A stretch of 64,000 nt of DNA from Alicyclobacillus shizuokensis NBRC 103103 (lineage in GTDB: Bacteria > Bacillota > Bacilli > Alicyclobacillales > Alicyclobacillaceae). The notes under the pieces are model-generated. The model was not told where the DNA came from, did no database searches, and worked only from the letters and a program-made list of their open reading frames with translations. The first letter of the stretch is position 1. The number at the start of each line of letters is the position of its first letter. Positions 9,533 through 19,410 of this stretch are shown here, piece after piece. The DNA is taken from assembly GCF_001552255.1 (NCBI RefSeq), contig NZ_BCQV01000012.1, positions 1 through 64,000 of the forward strand. Reading direction: 5' to 3'. The position numbers and the translations under genes were made by a program.

Positions 9533-10747
9533 TCAATACTTGCTAGCCAGGCTGGGCCCCGTTTTGGGCCCATAAGGCCCCTCGTCCAACCAGCGGCCGG
9601 CCTTGGGAAACAACGGGGCTATCGCGGCGGCCAGACGCCGCTGGATGTTGATGGGAAAGGCTCGGCCCTGGATGTGGTGCAGCGCCGTGCCCGCCGCATC
9701 CCGGTTGTACTCCGCTGCCGCCCGGCGCTCCTGTTCAAACGACCGAACGGCCGCCTTCGCCGCGTCTCCGCCGCTGGCGAGTGCCTGCCGGATCGCTTGG
9801 GCGGCGGCGACCGCGTCGGCAATCCCCGAATTCATCCCCCGCGCCCCGAAGGGCGCAAACAGGTGTGCCGCCTCGCCAACCAGCAGCACGCGGGCGTGCG
9901 CGTCACAGAACGATTCCGCCACCACCTGCAGGAACTGGTACGCGGACACCCAGGTGATACGCTCTGCGTACTTTTTGTCCATCACGCGCGGAAGCCAACG
10001 CCGCACACCCTCCTCCCCGTTGTAGTCGTCGGCGTTGTCCGTCTCAAACAGCTGCAAGTCCACCCGCCACCCGCCGGCGAACGGAACAAACAGGACGTTG
10101 CGCCCGTCCATCGCCGGGTGCTGATAATGAAACACCCGTTCCAGAGGCAACGGATTTGCCTCGTCCTCTTGTATATCCACCACGATGAACGTGTTCGCGG
10201 ACCGGGTACCCTTCATCTGCACGCCTATCTGTTTGCGCACCACCGAGTGGGCCCCGTCGGCGCCGATGACGTAAGGAGCATGCCAGACCTTGCCCGATTG
10301 TGTTGTCACCGCGACCCCCTCGGGGCTTGACTCTACCTTTGTCGCCCCATCCTCCCAGACAAACTGCACGCCCGCAGCCTCACAGGCAGCGAACAGGTGG
10401 GCCTCGGCGCGCACCTGCGGCAGGCTGGTGAATGGAGGCAGGGCGTTCGGTTGGGGGGCGGGATAGCGCCGCACATAGACCTCCTTCCCGCGCCAAAACG
10501 TGCGTTTTACCGGCCAGACGATGCCATCCGCAGCGAAAGTGCCCGCCAACCCCGGGAAAATCTCATCCAAATGCTTTAACGACGCCTTGTGAATGAAGAT
10601 GGCGCGGCTGCCCGGGCGAACACGTTGTTTGGGTTCCGCCTCCAGCACCGTGACCGGCAGACCCTGGTGGCGCAGCGCCAGCGCGGCCGTCATGCCGACC
10701 GGCCCGGCGCCGATAACGAGGATATGGGACAAGGAAGCTTCGGACAT
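9533..10747 (-). CDS. FAD-dependent aromatic monooxygenase
   Basis: A 404-residue class A flavoprotein hydroxylase. The FAD Rossmann motif is ILVIGAGPVGMTAALAL (residues 9-25), the DG motif is VIGADGAHSVVRK, and the second FAD motif is VGEAAHLFAPFGARGMNSG, where Glu replaces the usual Asp of GDAAH. AAAGGGG precedes the ATG at 10747, chosen over an upstream in-frame ATG. Such enzymes hydroxylate aromatic acids or their CoA thioesters with NAD(P)H and O2. Its operon also has CoA ligases, a thioesterase and gentisate dioxygenase, so a CoA-thioester hydroxylase such as salicylyl-CoA 5-hydroxylase or 4-hydroxybenzoyl-CoA 1-hydroxylase is a reasonable inference. Confidence 0.88.
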   Translation of the reverse strand: MSEASLSHILVIGAGPVGMTAALALRHQGLPVTVLEAEPKQRVRPGSRAIFIHKASLKHLDEIFPGLAGTFAADGIVWPVKRTFWRGKEVYVRRYPAPQPNALPPFTSLPQVRAEAHLFAACEAAGVQFVWEDGATKVESSPEGVAVTTQSGKVWHAPYVIGADGAHSVVRKQIGVQMKGTRSANTFIVVDIQEDEANPLPLERVFHYQHPAMDGRNVLFVPFAGGWRVDLQLFETDNADDYNGEEGVRRWLPRVMDKKYAERITWVSAYQFLQVVAESFCDAHARVLLVGEAAHLFAPFGARGMNSGIADAVAAAQAIRQALASGGDAAKAAVRSFEQERRAAAEYNRDAAGTALHHIQGRAFPINIQRRLAAAIAPLFPKAGRWLDEGPYGPKTGPSLASKY

Positions 10748-10859
10748 GCTGACCGCCCCTTTCTGCTCATAACGCGTAAAAAGAAATGTCACACATCCAA
10801 CCAAATCCTAATTCTTACGCTACTTTTATTATACGGATTTTAATTCCGCAATGGCACGA

Positions 10860-12128
10860 CTACGCTTCGACAACCTCGACCTCAGGCACCTCGTAGACAA
10901 TCCCTTTTTTCTTCAGCTTCAGTGGCGCGGTCTCCTTCAGCCCGAAGGAGACCAGAAATACGAGGAACGAGCCTCCAGCCGCCATCCAGAACGGAGCTGC
11001 CGGACTGACCGTATCGGCCAATGTCCCGGCTATCGTGGGCACCAATGTGCCACCAAACAGCTCGCCGACCAGCACGATCGACGACATGGCGGTCGCAACA
11101 AAGGCCCGGGGAATGGATTCTGCAGGAATGATGGACATGAACACCGGCGCATACCCTTGCGCAACCGCCAGAAAGAAAGCTAGGATCATGAAGGTGCCCA
11201 CCCCGACGTGCAACGTGGCTACCAGCGCCGGTGAAATCGCTGCAATGAATCCGAAGATGATCATGATCGGCTTGCGACCAACGTGGTCAGACAAGTAAGG
11301 AAGCACCAATCCCCAGATGAAACTGCCTATCCCCATCGCACTCATGATCAGCGATACCTGCGACGGTGTGAACTTATCGACCGTCGTGAAGAAGGTCGGG
11401 GCAAACGTGGTAAAGGCAAACAACCAGCTCATAAACCCGATCGATATGATCATGCCCAGCCAGATGTTACGGTGCCGAAACGCCAGTTTATAATCGGAAA
11501 GCTTCGGACGCACGTGCACATGACTCCCCGCCTCGCCGATGAGAGCTGGCTCTTTCATGTATTTCATCAAGATCAGCGCGACGACAATACCCGGGACCGC
11601 CAGGATGTAGAAGGCGTACTGCCAACCCATGCTCTCGGCGATACGGACAACAAGCAGCGGCGCCACCACGCTGCCCAACAGCGCGGTCGAACTTTGCACC
11701 AGCCCCATGTTGAAACCGCGGCGTTGCGGCGTGGAGTCGGCAATCACCGCCGCCTGCGCCAGTGTCACCACCGGTCCTTCGGCTGCCCCCATCAAGCCCC
11801 GCGCCAGCAGCAGGATCGACAAGGATGTGGCCAGCCCGGTCGAGAACGAAGCGATGGAGAACACAATGACGATGGCAATGAAGAATTTTTTCTTTGAATT
11901 CATCAGATCGGACAAGCTGGAAAACAACCAGCTGGAGATGGCCCAACAAATCGACAGAATCGACACAGACAACCCCATTTGCGCCTCACTCAGCTTGAGC
12001 GCCGGTGCCATGAACGGAAACAGGAACGTGATGCTGAGTCTGTCCATCATCACAAAACCGTAAGTAAAGAACATAGCGGTGACGATGAAGTTCTCGTAGC
12101 GCCAAAAGCCAGCCCTGGCTTCACGCAT
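10860..12128 (-). CDS. MFS transporter, probable aromatic-acid uptake
   Basis: A 422-residue major facilitator with twelve predicted hydrophobic segments. The family loop between TM2 and TM3 reads SSWLFSSLSDLMNSKKKFF and the mirrored one YLSDHVGRKPIMI. Its start has AAGGAGGTATTCCTG before the ATG, an almost ideal ribosome site. Overall form resembles the anion:cation symporter/aromatic acid:H+ symporter group. It sits between a CoA ligase gene and the FAD monooxygenase in the gentisate locus, so import of the aromatic substrate is the likely job; this is inference from context. Confidence 0.87.
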   Translation of the reverse strand: MREARAGFWRYENFIVTAMFFTYGFVMMDRLSITFLFPFMAPALKLSEAQMGLSVSILSICWAISSWLFSSLSDLMNSKKKFFIAIVIVFSIASFSTGLATSLSILLLARGLMGAAEGPVVTLAQAAVIADSTPQRRGFNMGLVQSSTALLGSVVAPLLVVRIAESMGWQYAFYILAVPGIVVALILMKYMKEPALIGEAGSHVHVRPKLSDYKLAFRHRNIWLGMIISIGFMSWLFAFTTFAPTFFTTVDKFTPSQVSLIMSAMGIGSFIWGLVLPYLSDHVGRKPIMIIFGFIAAISPALVATLHVGVGTFMILAFFLAVAQGYAPVFMSIIPAESIPRAFVATAMSSIVLVGELFGGTLVPTIAGTLADTVSPAAPFWMAAGGSFLVFLVSFGLKETAPLKLKKKGIVYEVPEVEVVEA

Positions 12129-12278
12129 CAGGAATACCTCCTTATCACGTCGCAGAGTGGTGGACGGGCGGAGGCTCTTCCCAGTGTTTCCCTATCTCCC
12201 ATATGTGACGCTGCATACGCAACCCTCCATCCCGTCTTTTCCTCATAAAATCAACACTTCCTCAGCTCAGTCGACCGA

Positions 12279-13877
12279 TCATCCTACCGACGCCCGCACC
12301 CAGGCGGCCAGCTTCGCCTTTTGAACCTTTCCCGACGCAGTGGTTGGCAACTCCGGGCGGATTTCCAACCGTTCGGGCAGTTTGTACTTGGCAACCCCTT
12401 TCGCCAACAGATAATCGGTTACATCGTTTAGTGTCAGGACATTCCCCCCTTCGTGCGCAGACGATTCGGTGAGCGCCACAAAGGCGCACGACCGCTCGCC
12501 CAAGCGTTCGTCCGGCATTGCGACCACCGCCGCCTGGCGGATCTTGGGGTGCTCCAGCAGCAGGTCTTCGATCTCCAGGGCGTAGATCTTCAACCCGCCG
12601 CGGTTGATGATGTCCTTGGTACGGCCGACGAAGTGGATGAACCCCTGCTCATCCAGGTACACCAGGTCGCCAGTGCGGAAAAAACCATCCTGAGTCATGA
12701 CTGCGGCTGTGGCTTGCGGATTCCCTAGGTATTCAACAAACAGGGACGGACCACGAAACGCCAGTTCGCCGATTTCGCCGACAGGGAGTTCCTGGTCACC
12801 GGCCGGATCGAGCACACGCACCTCGGCACGCGGACAAACACGGCCCACCGTCTGCCACGAGGCTTCCGGGGGATCCCCGGGCCGGGTGTACGCGCCTGCG
12901 CACACCTCGGTCATCCCCCACTGGGCCGCCACGGTGCAGCCAAACTGATCTCGCAGCTGATGCACCATGTGCGGGGGTATTTTCGATCCGCCCGTAATCA
13001 CCAGCCGCATCTTCAGTGGGATGCCCTCGTCGCGGGCGGCGCGCAGGATGTCCAGCCACTGGGTCGGCACCCCGGTGGCCACCGTCACGCCTTCCCGCCG
13101 GGCCGCCGCCAGAAACGCCTGCGGGCTGTACTCGGGCAGGAGCACGTGGCGCATGCCGCAGCGCAGCGTGGTGGAAATCATGGGAATGGAAAACATGTGC
13201 CCAAAGGAACCCAGACTGAGGAACACATCCTCGGACGAGAACTGGTATTCGACGGACTGGTCGATATGCCCGGGCACAAACGTGCGATAAGTGTGCAGGG
13301 TGGCCTTGGGATTGGATTGGGTGCCCGAGGTGAACAGGATGGCAAACGCGTCGTCGGCTCCCGGCCGGTGCTTGGCCAAATCGGCGTCCGAGACCACAGC
13401 GTCCCGCTTGAGCAGGTCGTCGACCACAATCGCCGATTTATCATCGGTCGCGCGACTGACCAGCACGTGTTCGACACACCCCACCTCCGGCAAGACGTCC
13501 AACAGCACCGAGAGCAGGTCCGTCCCTTGCCAATCGGGTGTAAGAACCACCATCCGCACCTGATTGTGCGTCAACATATACCTCAGTTCCTGCTGCCGAT
13601 AGGCGAGGTTGAGCGGGGTCAAGACGGCCCCCACCCGGCACAGCGCCAAGTGCGTCAGGACATGCCACCTATCATTGGGCAGCATCACCGCCACCCGGTC
13701 TCCCTTCCCGATACCCAATGCCAAAAAGTGTTTGGCGAGCCGGATGGAGAGATCCCGCACCTCGACGAAAGTCAAGCGTGTTTCCCCCTCCACAAACGCG
13801 GTCCGGCCGCCAAACCGGCGGGCCGCTTCGTCGACAATGTCCACGATGGTCGTATCCCGTTCATCCCATATCCGCAT
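12279..13877 (-). CDS. AMP-forming acyl/aryl-CoA ligase
   Basis: A 532-residue ANL-superfamily adenylate-forming enzyme. The phosphate loop reads LFTSGTQSNPKATLHTYR, a variant of the usual TSGTTGxPKG; the adenine motif is AQWGMTEVC, the hinge GRTKDIINRGGLKIY, and the C-terminal catalytic lysine lies in TTASGKVQKAKL. The ATG at 13877 follows GGAGGTGAAAGCGGG, so the 35 residues upstream are not translated. The enzyme activates a carboxylic acid as acyl-AMP and then CoA thioester. It is one of three ligases in this locus and is transcribed after the gentisate dioxygenase gene. Aryl acid specificity is inferred from neighbours. Confidence 0.9.
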   Translation of the reverse strand: MRIWDERDTTIVDIVDEAARRFGGRTAFVEGETRLTFVEVRDLSIRLAKHFLALGIGKGDRVAVMLPNDRWHVLTHLALCRVGAVLTPLNLAYRQQELRYMLTHNQVRMVVLTPDWQGTDLLSVLLDVLPEVGCVEHVLVSRATDDKSAIVVDDLLKRDAVVSDADLAKHRPGADDAFAILFTSGTQSNPKATLHTYRTFVPGHIDQSVEYQFSSEDVFLSLGSFGHMFSIPMISTTLRCGMRHVLLPEYSPQAFLAAARREGVTVATGVPTQWLDILRAARDEGIPLKMRLVITGGSKIPPHMVHQLRDQFGCTVAAQWGMTEVCAGAYTRPGDPPEASWQTVGRVCPRAEVRVLDPAGDQELPVGEIGELAFRGPSLFVEYLGNPQATAAVMTQDGFFRTGDLVYLDEQGFIHFVGRTKDIINRGGLKIYALEIEDLLLEHPKIRQAAVVAMPDERLGERSCAFVALTESSAHEGGNVLTLNDVTDYLLAKGVAKYKLPERLEIRPELPTTASGKVQKAKLAAWVRASVG

Positions 13878-13992
13878 CCCGCTTTCACCTCCAACGTGCC
13901 CGTATACGAACGAGTAGACACCCGCGGCCCCGACGGTTGATAACCCGCGTCCCGGCCGCCGTGGCGGCGGGCGCTCAGGCAACTTGACAGAT

Positions 13993-15093
13993 TCAGGTCA
14001 ACGGGGCGAACACCTCGCGCACCGCCTGGTGTCCGTCGCCTTCCGAGTACGCTTCTGTGCGTTCCAACTCCAACAGCTCCATCAACGGCCGGTCGTTGAT
14101 GGAGAACAGGACGGCATCCCCATCCCCCGTGTTGGCATGCTCATGCCAGGCCCAGGGAGGCACGGTGAAAAAGTCCCCCTTTTCCCAGTCCAGCTGCACG
14201 CCGTTGACGACGGAGCGCCCGCGGCCCTCGACCACGTGGTAGACGGCGCTGCTGAGGTGCCGGTGGGCCTTTGTGTGCATGCCTGGCGTGAGCGTTTGCA
14301 TGACGGCGCCGATGCGCGGATCAGCCGATTGACCGTTGGCCGGATTGATGTATTCGACCGCATAGCCGTCATGGGGATCCGGCGGCAGCGACTTCAGGCT
14401 CTCCATCGCGGCCACCGTGTGCTGCCACGGATAAACGGTGAGCGGCGACGGATAACCGTGGTGCCGATCACCGAGCGGGCGCAACGCCCCGTTTCCGTAA
14501 CGGCGCACCGAGTAGTTGTCCGGCAGCGACAGGGGTTGCCGCTTTTCCTTGTGCGGTTCAAAGAAAGAGGCGTCGATGAGCTGGATGAACGGGGAGTCCA
14601 GGCCGTCCATCCAAATCATCGGTTTGTCTCCCTCATGACCGTGATCATGCCAAGTCCAGGCCGGCGTCAGGATGTAATCGCCCCGCTGCATGAAGATTTT
14701 TTCGCCCTCCACCGCCGTGTACGCGCCTTCGCCCTCAATGATGAACCGGACGGCCGATTGAGAGTGTCGGTGCGAAGGGGCGATTTCCCCAGGCAGCAAC
14801 AGCTGGATGCCGACGTACAAGGTGCGGGTGACCGCCGCCTGTTGTCCGGCGGCTTTCAGACCCGGGTTCTCCAAGAAAATCACGCGCCGCTCACCGCCGC
14901 GCTCAGGTGTGATAAGCTCCCCGGACCTCATCACCCGCTCCCGGATGACCGGCCACTTCCACAGGTAGGGTTCTACCCTCGTGTCCGGCTTGGGCGTGAT
15001 GATTTCGTGGATGACATCCCACAACGGCCCCAGGTTGTACCGGCGCACCTCATCGTGAAAAGCGAGCAATTCGGAACTCCACTGCTGACTCAT
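13993..15093 (-). CDS. Gentisate 1,2-dioxygenase (bicupin)
   Basis: A 366-residue bicupin enzyme that opens the gentisate ring to maleylpyruvate using Fe(II) and O2. The first cupin holds PSHRHSQSAVRFIIEGEG (His108 and His110) and TPAWTWHDHGHEG (His149 and His151), matching the metal-ligand pattern of characterised gentisate dioxygenases; the second cupin has TKAHRHLSSAVYHVVEGRG. GAGGAGTG precedes the ATG at 15093. It is 12 bp downstream of a CoA ligase gene, in the same operon as ligases, thioesterase and monooxygenase. A 1-hydroxy-2-naphthoate dioxygenase is the main alternative within the family. Confidence 0.88.
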   Translation of the reverse strand: MSQQWSSELLAFHDEVRRYNLGPLWDVIHEIITPKPDTRVEPYLWKWPVIRERVMRSGELITPERGGERRVIFLENPGLKAAGQQAAVTRTLYVGIQLLLPGEIAPSHRHSQSAVRFIIEGEGAYTAVEGEKIFMQRGDYILTPAWTWHDHGHEGDKPMIWMDGLDSPFIQLIDASFFEPHKEKRQPLSLPDNYSVRRYGNGALRPLGDRHHGYPSPLTVYPWQHTVAAMESLKSLPPDPHDGYAVEYINPANGQSADPRIGAVMQTLTPGMHTKAHRHLSSAVYHVVEGRGRSVVNGVQLDWEKGDFFTVPPWAWHEHANTGDGDAVLFSINDRPLMELLELERTEAYSEGDGHQAVREVFAPLT

Positions 15094-15105
15094 ACAGTTC
15101 ACTCC

Positions 15106-16755
15106 TCATGCCTGTTTTCGAAAGACGGGCGGATGTTTCTCCCGCATCATGCGCGCCAACTCCAGCTTGTAGATCTTCTTGCTGCTGTTGAGGGGCAGTT
15201 CGGGAAGGATTTCGACAATGTCCGGCACCTTGTAGTCCGCCAGTCGCTCACGGCAGAACTCCCGGACGTCCTCGGCTGAAAGCTGGCATCCAGGCTTCAC
15301 CGTGACGCACGCGCACGAGCGCTCGCCGAGCACCGGATCGGGCACCGGGACCAGTGCCGCCTCCTGGACGGCCGGATGCTCATAGAGGACGTCCTCCACC
15401 TCGCGCGGGTAAATCTTCAGCCCGGCGCGATTAATCATCTCCTTGATCCGTCCGACTACCGTCACATACCCTTGCTCGTCCAAGCGGCCCAAGTCGCCGG
15501 TGTGAAACCAACCTTCCGCGTCGATGGCCTGCCTCGTCGCCTCCTCGTTGCGGTAGTATCCGCGCATCAACCCGGGCGACTTGGCCACCAACTCACCCAC
15601 CTCACCCGTTGGCAGCACTCGTCCCGCTTCATCGACCACCCGCAGCTCGACGCCGGGCAAGACCTGGCCGACCGTGGCATACACCCACGCTTCGGTCTCG
15701 AAGTGGGAAGCAGTTAGAGCAGGGGAACACTCGGTCATGCCATAGGACAGGATGGGACTGAGCCCCAGCTCAGAGCGGATGCGTTCGATGACCTCGTAGG
15801 GACAGGGCGTGGCGGCGACGATGCCGGTCCGCAGCGAAGACAGGTTGTACTGCGAGCGCCTGGGGTGATTCAGTTCCAGCACGAACATCGTCGAAACCCC
15901 GTGATGCACCGTCACGTGCTCGCGTTCAATCACCTGAAACACGGCTTCCGGATGGAATTCGTTCATCAGCACCATGGTCGAATGGGTGGCCACCGTCATG
16001 ATGGTGACCGCGAGTCCAAACACGTGGCAGACCGGTACCACAATCAGGACCACGTCCCGCTCCCCGTTTTCCAAAGCCTCGTTCATGCGGTCTCCGGAAA
16101 ACAACAGATTGCGGTGCGACAGCATGGCGCCTTTGGGGGTGCCCGTGGTGCCCGAGGTGTAGACTATCGCCGCGATGTCCTCGGCGTCCACCGGCGCAGA
16201 CGCTGCGCCCGGATGGACGCCCGCACTTCGGTCGGGAGCCGCGCCGGCCTTATTGACAGCGTTTTCATGGATTCGCCCCAACTCCAACACGGAAGAGAAC
16301 GGGGTGCCCACGCTTAGGTCCTGCCCGGCCGGACCGACCGTAATCAGGTGCTCAAGCCCGGGATGAACCTGCCGCACCTGCACAAACAGGTCGTGGTGAT
16401 AGGCATCCTCGCATTCATCCCCAATGACCGCGGCGCGCGGCTCGGAGTTGCTGACAACAAACTCAATCTCCTGTTGACGCAGCCGCGGGTTCACCGGGAC
16501 CAGGATGAATCCAGACTGGGCACAGGCAAACAAGGTGATGGCAAACTCCGGCCAGTTGGGCAGACAGGCGACAACCCGGTCCCCCGCCCGCAGACCCATG
16601 CGTCGCAGTCCATTGGCCAACGCCCGGACCCGCTCGTGAAACTGCGCGTACGTCAGGCGGACGTCTGACTCGGCCTGGACGATGGCCGGCTTGTGGGGAT
16701 GGCTGCGAACCGCGTCCAGGAGAACGTCATAAATGGTTCGCTTCCCCACCCTCAT
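15106..16755 (-). CDS. AMP-forming acyl-CoA ligase (fatty-acid/aryl-CoA type)
   Basis: A 549-residue ANL ligase. The loop IVYTSGTTGTPKGAMLSHRN, the motif SYGMTECSPAL, the hinge GRIKEMINRAGLKIYPREVE and the C-terminal lysine segment LPLNSSKKIYKLEL are clear. The start (ATG at 16755) is 13 bp after the thiolase stop and lacks a strong ribosome site, so translation is probably coupled to the upstream gene. It forms an acyl-CoA from a free acid, presumably feeding the adjacent hydratase and thiolase. An in-frame extension upstream is available but reads through the thiolase gene and is not family-like. Confidence 0.88.
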   Translation of the reverse strand: MRVGKRTIYDVLLDAVRSHPHKPAIVQAESDVRLTYAQFHERVRALANGLRRMGLRAGDRVVACLPNWPEFAITLFACAQSGFILVPVNPRLRQQEIEFVVSNSEPRAAVIGDECEDAYHHDLFVQVRQVHPGLEHLITVGPAGQDLSVGTPFSSVLELGRIHENAVNKAGAAPDRSAGVHPGAASAPVDAEDIAAIVYTSGTTGTPKGAMLSHRNLLFSGDRMNEALENGERDVVLIVVPVCHVFGLAVTIMTVATHSTMVLMNEFHPEAVFQVIEREHVTVHHGVSTMFVLELNHPRRSQYNLSSLRTGIVAATPCPYEVIERIRSELGLSPILSYGMTECSPALTASHFETEAWVYATVGQVLPGVELRVVDEAGRVLPTGEVGELVAKSPGLMRGYYRNEEATRQAIDAEGWFHTGDLGRLDEQGYVTVVGRIKEMINRAGLKIYPREVEDVLYEHPAVQEAALVPVPDPVLGERSCACVTVKPGCQLSAEDVREFCRERLADYKVPDIVEILPELPLNSSKKIYKLELARMMREKHPPVFRKQA

Positions 16756-16768
16756 CCAATCGGAGTGT

Positions 16769-17950
16769 TCAGAGGGCTTCCCAAATGGTTGCAATGCCCT
16801 GACCCCCTCCAATGCAGAGTGAGGCGACTCCGTATTTCTTGCCGCGGCGCCGCAACTCCAGCAGCAGGGTCTGAATGAGTCGCATGCCGCTGGCGCCGAG
16901 TGGATGGCCGAGTGCCACGGCGCCACCGTTGACATTCGTGATGGCCAGGTCCAAGTCCAGCTCTCGCTGGCAGCCCAGGACCTGAGCCGCAAACGCCTCA
17001 TTGATCTCCACCAGGTCCATCTGCCCGAGCGTCATCCCCGCTTTCTCCAGGGCCTGGCGGATAGCGGCCACCGGCCCCAGCCCCATCAGGCTCGGTTCCA
17101 CTCCGGCGATGCCCCAGGCCACCAAGCGGCCGAGCGGACGCAGTCCCCGCCGCTCGGCAAACCGAGAAGACACCAACACGCCCGCCGCCGCCCCATCGGA
17201 CAGGGCACTGGCGTTGCCGGCGGTGACCACGCCATCCGCCACAAACCGGGGCGGCAGTTTAGCCAGTGTGGCGGGAGTCGTCGGGCGCGGCACTTCGTCC
17301 TGGTCCACGACCCGCATTCCGCGTTTTTCCGCCACATCGACGGGCACAATCTCCTCCGCGAAGTACCCCGCTTCCATGGCAGCCAAGGCCCGCGCATGGC
17401 TGGCCGCCGCGAACGCGTCCACCTCGTCACGCGGGATGCCGTGCTTCCTCGCGATGCTTTCTGCGGTGCCGGCCATGGTGCAGCCGCCGTACGAATCCAT
17501 TAACGCTTCCCACAAGGCATCCTCCAGCTTTCCCCCGCCCAGCGGTACCCCCCTGCGGGCACCGCGGACGACAAACGGCACCTGGCTCATGTTCTCTGTG
17601 CCGCCAACCAGTGCGACCTCCGACTCCCCGTACGCGATCGACAGAGCGGCCGAGACCACCGACTGCATCCCGGATCCACACACGCGATTGATGGTGATAG
17701 CCGGGCACTCTATGCGTGTACCCGTTTTCAAGCCAATGTGGCGGGCGGTGAGAATGCCCTCCGGAGAACTGGATTGATGGACGTTCCCGATGACGACATT
17801 GTCCACTTCTTCCGCTGCCACGCCGGCCCGCCGCAGCGCCTCCCGACTGGCCGCGACAGCGAGATCGACCGCGGGCGTATCTGCGAAGGCTCCGTTGAAC
17901 TTGCCAAACGCGGTGCGTGCCGCACCCACCAAAAGAAACTCCGTCGCCAC
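16769..17950 (-). CDS. Acetyl-CoA C-acyltransferase (thiolase)
   Basis: A 393-residue thiolase, normal length. It has the nucleophilic cysteine in NRVCGSGMQSVVSAAL, the motif NEAFAAQ, the active-site histidine in GHPLGASGMR and the second cysteine in SLCIGGGQG. The GTG at 17950 is chosen because GGGGGAAGG lies five bases upstream and VATEFLLVGAARTAFG is a typical thiolase N-terminus. It cleaves 3-ketoacyl-CoA to acetyl-CoA and a shortened acyl-CoA. It starts 14 bp after the enoyl-CoA hydratase stop, indicating one operon for side-chain beta-oxidation. Confidence 0.93.
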   Translation of the reverse strand: MATEFLLVGAARTAFGKFNGAFADTPAVDLAVAASREALRRAGVAAEEVDNVVIGNVHQSSSPEGILTARHIGLKTGTRIECPAITINRVCGSGMQSVVSAALSIAYGESEVALVGGTENMSQVPFVVRGARRGVPLGGGKLEDALWEALMDSYGGCTMAGTAESIARKHGIPRDEVDAFAAASHARALAAMEAGYFAEEIVPVDVAEKRGMRVVDQDEVPRPTTPATLAKLPPRFVADGVVTAGNASALSDGAAAGVLVSSRFAERRGLRPLGRLVAWGIAGVEPSLMGLGPVAAIRQALEKAGMTLGQMDLVEINEAFAAQVLGCQRELDLDLAITNVNGGAVALGHPLGASGMRLIQTLLLELRRRGKKYGVASLCIGGGQGIATIWEAL

Positions 17951-17964
17951 TGCCCTTCCCCCCG

Positions 17965-18741
17965 TCAGCGGCCGATGAATGCAGGCCTGCGTTTCTCCCG
18001 AAAGGCCGTAATCCCCTCGTGCGCGTCCTGGCTCGCAAACACCTTTAGGAACGCCTCGTTTTCCAAGTCCAGTCCGTGACTCAGCGGGTTGTCGAAAGCC
18101 GCGTGAATCACGCGCTTGGCTTCCCCCAGCGCCACAGCAGGCCGCTCGCTGAGCTTGCGAGCAAAATCGCGGGCCCCGTCCAGCAGGTTCTGTGCTTCGT
18201 ACACCTCGCACACCAGGCCCCAATCCTTCGCTTCGTCGGCCGTCAACGGGCGGCCGAGGAGGATGACTTCCTTCGCGCGCGCCTCGCCCACCAACCGGGT
18301 CAAGCGCTGTGTGCCACCTCCGCCTGGGATGATGCCCAGTGTCAACTCCGGCAGGGCGAAGACCGCGTGCGCCGCCGCGATCCGAAAGTCACACGCGAGT
18401 GCCAGTTCAAAGCCGGCCCCGTACGCCGCTCCCGACACCGCTGCAATCACCGGCTTTGGGAGGGTTTCCAGTTTTCCTAGCGCGGCCCGAGACACGCGGT
18501 TGAACGCAGCCATCTCCGCCCGCCCGTACGCGGCCACCTCCTTGATGTCGATGCCGGCAACAAAGGCTTTATCGCCCTTCGCGGTCAGAACAACCACCCG
18601 GACCGCGTCGTCCTCCTGAATCTGCGTCAGAACATCGTCCAATTGAGCAAAGGCGGCGAGGCTGAACGCATTGACCGGCGGATTGTCCACCTCTACCCAA
18701 GCGACCCCATCTTCGATGCGCAATTGCAAATGTTTCGCCAA
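17965..18741 (-). CDS. Enoyl-CoA hydratase
   Basis: A 258-residue crotonase-family enzyme. The oxyanion-hole segments are KAFVAGIDIKE and AVSGAAYGAGFELALACD, and both catalytic glutamates are present (GFELAL and ALPELTLGIIPGGGGTQRL). I chose the TTG at 18741, preceded by GGACGGAGGCG, because it gives the standard family length; the ORF extends upstream but with non-homologous sequence. It hydrates 2-enoyl-CoA to 3-hydroxyacyl-CoA, and with the neighbouring thiolase could shorten a phenylpropenoyl-CoA side chain. Fatty-acid turnover is the alternative. Confidence 0.92.
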   Translation of the reverse strand: MAKHLQLRIEDGVAWVEVDNPPVNAFSLAAFAQLDDVLTQIQEDDAVRVVVLTAKGDKAFVAGIDIKEVAAYGRAEMAAFNRVSRAALGKLETLPKPVIAAVSGAAYGAGFELALACDFRIAAAHAVFALPELTLGIIPGGGGTQRLTRLVGEARAKEVILLGRPLTADEAKDWGLVCEVYEAQNLLDGARDFARKLSERPAVALGEAKRVIHAAFDNPLSHGLDLENEAFLKVFASQDAHEGITAFREKRRPAFIGR

Positions 18742-18906
18742 TCGTTTCGCCTCCGTCCCTCTGCGTAGCCCGGCGTCGCCCAGGCGGCACTCTGGTTGCA
18801 CTTTTAGTATAGGAAGGAGACATGCGGTCAGGCTATCCGCTGATTCGAGCAACTCTAGCGGCGGACTTCCTCTGCTTCGCGGAACTGACGCCTGGCCGCC
18901 TGGCCA

Positions 18907-19317
18907 TCACTCGCGACTGCCAAACAGCCGGCGGACGTGCTCAGGAATCGAGACCGCGTGCAGTCCCGCTCCGTCTTGTTGCACCCATGCCCGCCACTCG
19001 TGGCCCTCGCCGGTCACGGTATCCCCAGTGCATACGGTGTGGAGAATCTGGAACGAACGCCGCTTGACCTGGCCGATGCGGGAGGTGACCGTCAGCGCAT
19101 CGTCGTACCGGAGAGGCGCACGAAAATCGCAGTGTGCGGACAGGATGGGCAACAGGATGCCCTGTCGCTGCGACAGGTCCCGTGGCGGCAACCCCAGAGA
19201 CCGAAGCAGTTCATGGCTGGCTTTGTCGAACCACCGGAAATAATTGGGGTAATAGACAATGCCAGCCGCATCGGTCTCTCCCCACTCGACGCGCGTGGTG
19301 AGTACATGTTCGGGCAA
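18907..19317 (-). CDS. Acyl-CoA thioesterase (4-hydroxybenzoyl-CoA thioesterase-like hotdog)
   Basis: A 136-residue single hotdog-domain protein. The active-site segment WGETDAAGIVYYPNYFRWFDKASHELL has the family pattern DxxGxVYYxxY with the catalytic aspartate at residue 16. The start is a TTG preceded by AAAGGAGAGTTCCAG. Such enzymes hydrolyse aryl- or acyl-CoA. Lying between a PaaK-like ligase and the hydratase, in an operon with gentisate dioxygenase, it could release gentisate from gentisyl-CoA; that substrate is inferred only from context. Confidence 0.85.
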   Translation of the reverse strand: MPEHVLTTRVEWGETDAAGIVYYPNYFRWFDKASHELLRSLGLPPRDLSQRQGILLPILSAHCDFRAPLRYDDALTVTSRIGQVKRRSFQILHTVCTGDTVTGEGHEWRAWVQQDGAGLHAVSIPEHVRRLFGSRE

Positions 19318-19410
19318 CTGGAACTCTCCTTTCCGTCCTGCGAACCAGCGTCATCCGCCCGCTCGGGGGAATCATCCGCCCCGAACGGTCAGTGCAAACG
19401 AGACCTGCAC